NCBI RefSeq assembly: GCF_009760405.1
Contig: NZ_WRPP01000002.1
Span: 1,054,001 to 1,118,000, forward strand
Reading direction: 5' to 3'
Source: Nocardia terrae
Lineage (GTDB): Bacteria; Actinomycetota; Actinomycetes; Mycobacteriales; Mycobacteriaceae
Length of the DNA stretch: 64,000 nucleotides
The notes under the pieces are model-generated. The model was not told where the DNA came from, searched no databases, and was given only the letters and a program-made list of their open reading frames with translations. Position 1 is the stretch's first letter; each line of letters starts with the position of its first letter. A program made the position numbers and the translations under genes. Shown piece by piece: positions 61,365 through 64,000 of the stretch.

Positions 61365-63104
61365 GTGAGCTACGACACGATCATCAAGAGCGGCCGCTGG
61401 TTCGATGGCGCCGGATCCCCTTCTGCCATACGCCATCTCGGGTTGCGCGGTGATCGCGTCGTCACGGTGTCCGCGGAGCCGCTCGACGAAACCGATTGCG
61501 CGAACGTCATCGATGCCGCGGGCAAATGGGTGCTGCCGGGCATGATCGACATTCACACCCACTACGACATCGAGGTGCTGCGGGCTCCGGAGCTGAGTGA
61601 GTCCGTGCGGCACGGGATCACGACGGTGATCCTCGGTTCGTGCTCACTGTCCACGGTGCATGCCGAAGCGACCGATGCGGGCGATCTGTTCGGCCGGGTC
61701 GAGGCGATTCCGCGTGAGCACGTGATCGCGGCGGTCCAGGGCAAGACCTGGAACTCCGCCCGCGAGTACGTCGCCGCGCTCGAGGATCTGCCGTTGGGAC
61801 CGAATCTGGCTGCGATGATCGGGCATTCGGATATCCGGACCGCGCTCATGGGGCTGGACCGGGCCACCCGCAAGGACGTCAAGCCGACCGACAGCGAGCA
61901 GGCAGCGATGGAAGCCGCGCTCACCGAGGCGCTCGACGCCGGATTCGTGGGAATGTCGGCGCAACAGCTGCTCTTCGACAAACTCGACGGGGAGATCGCT
62001 CGCTCGCGAACCCTGCCGTCGACCTATGCGGGCGCGCGAGAACGCCGGCGGCTCAACGCGATTCTGCGGCGGCGCGGGCGGGTGCTGCAGGGCGGACCCG
62101 ACGTCACCTCGCCGCGCAGTATCGCCGCCATGACCTTCAGCAGCGTCGGGCTCTTTCGGCGACGGTTGAAGACCACGCTGATCTCGGCGGCCGACCTCAA
62201 GGCGAATCCGCTGCTGGTGCATCTGATGGGAGCCATCACCCGGGTGGTGAACGGGCTGGGCGGTGACTTCCGCTGGCAACATCTGCCGATCCCGTTCGAG
62301 GTGTACGCCGACGGCATCGATCTGGTCATCTTCGAGGAATTCGGTTCCGGCGCGGCCGCACTGCACCTCGCCGACCAGGTGGAGCGCAACGCGCTCATGC
62401 GCGACGAGTCCTACCGCCGCCGATTCCGCAAGGACTACGACTCCAAGTTCGGAATCCGGGTGTGGCATCGCGACTTCTTCGACGCCGAGATCGTCGGCTG
62501 CCCCGATGCCGACGTCATCGGCAAGACCTTCGGGCAGGTGGGCGCCGACCGCGGCGGCCTGCACCCGGTGGACGCCTTCCTCGACCTGGTGGTCGAACAC
62601 GGCACCAAACTGCGTTGGCGCACAACGATCTCCAATCATCGGCCCGACATGCTCAACAAGCTCAGCGCCCATCCCGGCGTGCAACTGGGGTTCTCCGACG
62701 CGGGCGCGCACCTGCGCAACATGGCCTTCTACAACTTCGGTCTGCGCTTCCTGCGGCGCGTCAAACAGGCCGAGGAGTCCGGGAATCCGTTCCTCACCCT
62801 GGAACAAGCGGTGCGGCGGGTGACGGGCGAGATCGCCGACTGGTACGGCCTGGACGCCGGATACCTGCGCGAGGGCGACCGCGCGGATCTGCTCGTCGTC
62901 GACCCGTCAGGTCTCGACGAATCGCTCGAGGCGTATGCCGAGTGCCCCGTGCCGACCTACGGCGGCCTGCCACGTATGGTCAATCGCAATGACAAAGCCG
63001 TCTCGGCCGTATTCGTCGGTGGCCAGTACGTCTTCGGCGATGGTGTACCCGCCGAGGTCCTGGGCTCCGCCCGCACCGGCCGATTCCTGCGAGCTGGAGG
63101 GTAA
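61365..63104 (+). CDS. Amidohydrolase, N-acyl-D-amino-acid deacylase-like
   Basis: 579 residues from GTG 61365. Metal-dependent hydrolase fold of the amidohydrolase superfamily: DIHTHYD (the first His pair), GIGH-like AMIGHSDIRT, and a late FSDAGAHLRNM with the catalytic Asp. The N-terminal small beta domain (SYDTIIKSGRWFDGAG) is typical. Relatives cleave N-acyl-D-amino acids or dihydropyrimidine-type rings. The gene is followed directly by a TetR regulator and preceded by an operator-like palindrome. Confidence 0.85.
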   Translation: MSYDTIIKSGRWFDGAGSPSAIRHLGLRGDRVVTVSAEPLDETDCANVIDAAGKWVLPGMIDIHTHYDIEVLRAPELSESVRHGITTVILGSCSLSTVHAEATDAGDLFGRVEAIPREHVIAAVQGKTWNSAREYVAALEDLPLGPNLAAMIGHSDIRTALMGLDRATRKDVKPTDSEQAAMEAALTEALDAGFVGMSAQQLLFDKLDGEIARSRTLPSTYAGARERRRLNAILRRRGRVLQGGPDVTSPRSIAAMTFSSVGLFRRRLKTTLISAADLKANPLLVHLMGAITRVVNGLGGDFRWQHLPIPFEVYADGIDLVIFEEFGSGAAALHLADQVERNALMRDESYRRRFRKDYDSKFGIRVWHRDFFDAEIVGCPDADVIGKTFGQVGADRGGLHPVDAFLDLVVEHGTKLRWRTTISNHRPDMLNKLSAHPGVQLGFSDAGAHLRNMAFYNFGLRFLRRVKQAEESGNPFLTLEQAVRRVTGEIADWYGLDAGYLREGDRADLLVVDPSGLDESLEAYAECPVPTYGGLPRMVNRNDKAVSAVFVGGQYVFGDGVPAEVLGSARTGRFLRAGG

Positions 63105-63755
63105 TTGACGACCGCGCGACGAACTCAGGCCGAGCGCCGCGCCACCACCATCGCCAAACTCGTCGACGCCACCATCGAGGCGATCGCCGAGATCGGCTAC
63201 CACAATGCCTCGCTCGGCGAGATCAGCAGTCGTGCGGGTGTTTCCAAGGGCGCCGTCTTCCGCCACTTCGAATCCCGCACCGACCTGGTCGTCGCCGCGG
63301 CCGACGAGGTCCGCCGCCGCCACATGGCCGCGGCGGCCGAACTCCGCAACGCCGACAACACAACACAGCAGGTCGACCTGGAAGCGGTCATGCGGCTGAT
63401 CCGCCGCGAAATCCGCGACACCACCAATACCGTCTGGTTCGAGTTGCTGGTGGCCGCCCGCACCGAACCCGACCTGCGCACCCGCCTCGAACCCGTCCTG
63501 CGCGACATGATGCGCGAGATCGAAGACCTGGCCATCACGATCCTCGGCCCCGACATCTCCCCGGACGTCGCCCGCCTGCTGGTCACCTCCCTGATCCACA
63601 TGTTCGACGGCGAGGCGATCATCCGCCACACCTACCCGCGCCCCGAACTCGAGGAAGCCCGCATCGAGCAGGTCGCCGCGGCGTTCCGGCAATTGACCGT
63701 CGGCCGGAACGGGATCGCCGCAGCACCGTCCGAATCCCGGGCGGGTAAGGCGTAA
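63105..63755 (+). CDS. TetR-family regulator
   Basis: 216 residues from TTG 63105, right after the amidohydrolase stop with GGAGGG upstream. TetR helix-turn-helix: RRATTIAKLVDATIEAIAEIG, then ISSRAGVSKGAVFRHFESRTDLV. The ligand domain is helical. It probably represses its own operon through the palindrome at 61343-61352. Confidence 0.88.
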   Translation: MTTARRTQAERRATTIAKLVDATIEAIAEIGYHNASLGEISSRAGVSKGAVFRHFESRTDLVVAAADEVRRRHMAAAAELRNADNTTQQVDLEAVMRLIRREIRDTTNTVWFELLVAARTEPDLRTRLEPVLRDMMREIEDLAITILGPDISPDVARLLVTSLIHMFDGEAIIRHTYPRPELEEARIEQVAAAFRQLTVGRNGIAAAPSESRAGKA

Positions 63756-63819
63756 CACACTGGTAGGCACCGGTTTTCGCATTCGAGAGCTCGGCTCGCG
63801 CGGGCGGCGCCGGATCAGC

Positions 63820-64000
63820 TCAGATGCTCCAGACGATCGGGTAGTCGACGATCGGGGCGAAGGTCAACGCACCGAGCGCCGTGAACTCCCCGCGCGCGAT
63901 TTCGGCCATCTCCTTCAGCGTGTACATCTGCTCGGCGTGCTCGCCGGTATCCCAGATGCTGATGTTCACGATCGAACCCACCGGTGAGACGGCCGTATAC
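63820..64000 (-). CDS. Partial gene at right edge, unknown
   Basis: The last 59 codons are visible on the minus strand, ending at TGA 63820. They read smoothly as protein with G/C-biased third positions (WDTGEHAEQMYTLKEMAEIA, FAPIVDYPIVWSI). The start lies beyond the window. No family can be assigned with confidence. Confidence 0.55.
   Translation of the reverse strand, partial: YTAVSPVGSIVNISIWDTGEHAEQMYTLKEMAEIARGEFTALGALTFAPIVDYPIVWSI

Overview
This looks like a chromosomal window from a high-GC, mycolic-acid-type actinobacterium, most probably Nocardia. The coding strands show strong G/C preference at third codon positions. The gene families fit that group: ChoD-type GMC oxidoreductase, an EspR-like DNA-binding protein, Eis-like acetyltransferase, F420-dependent nitroreductase, HbpS/GlcG protein, a CvnA-D conservon, an ArnT/GT39 glycosyltransferase, DUF6131 and DUF2599 proteins, and a DinB-fold protein. 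Many genes are joined by 4-bp start/stop overlaps. I saw no rRNA, tRNA or CRISPR array.

Layout. 1-4793 (minus): four overlapping genes for a class V aminotransferase, an unknown domain with a C-terminal HMA metal-binding domain, a fold-III PLP decarboxylase and a cysteine-synthase-like enzyme cut by the window edge. The last two together recall SbnH/SbnA of staphyloferrin B synthesis. 5013-12414: lipoprotein, FkbH-like HAD protein, ChoD oxidase with divergent MerR regulator, and two related secreted GH1 glycosidases flanking a truncated haemoglobin. 12586-19752: an HTH protein with a Met/Pro/His-rich tail, a sigma-like/EspR-like gene pair, aquaporin, aldo/keto reductase and the conservon. 19772-25818: hydrolase/HxlR pair, transporter, a run of very small stress-type genes, and a TetR-controlled three-gene operon.

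26232-36936 holds the most interesting accessory region. Genes for a 2-deoxy-scyllo-inosose synthase, its partner aminotransferase, an Eis-like N-acetyltransferase, a cytochrome P450 and a DHA2-type exporter lie in one direction over 29513-36120. A divergent XRE/MmyB-like regulator lies before them and an AraC-type regulator follows. This resembles a minimal aminocyclitol pathway with no glycosyltransferase in view.

37103-50302: DinB-fold protein, HbpS plus a KOW microprotein, an NmrA/NDH-like divergent pair with an ECF41-like promoter, an orphan tyrosine recombinase, a collapsed epoxide hydrolase, F420 reductase, amidotransferase, HugZ-like protein, DNA polymerase IV with an SOS box, GT39 enzyme and a beta-lactamase-fold hydrolase. 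50413-51849: a solitary TnpB gene with hairpins suggesting a guide RNA, next to a gene remnant. 52233-64000: a DGPF protein/ECF42 sigma pair, a MerR-peroxiredoxin fusion coupled to thioredoxin, a double-MerR protein, a large beta-propeller-like protein of unknown role, a secreted protein, an amidohydrolase with its TetR regulator, and a partial gene at the right edge.
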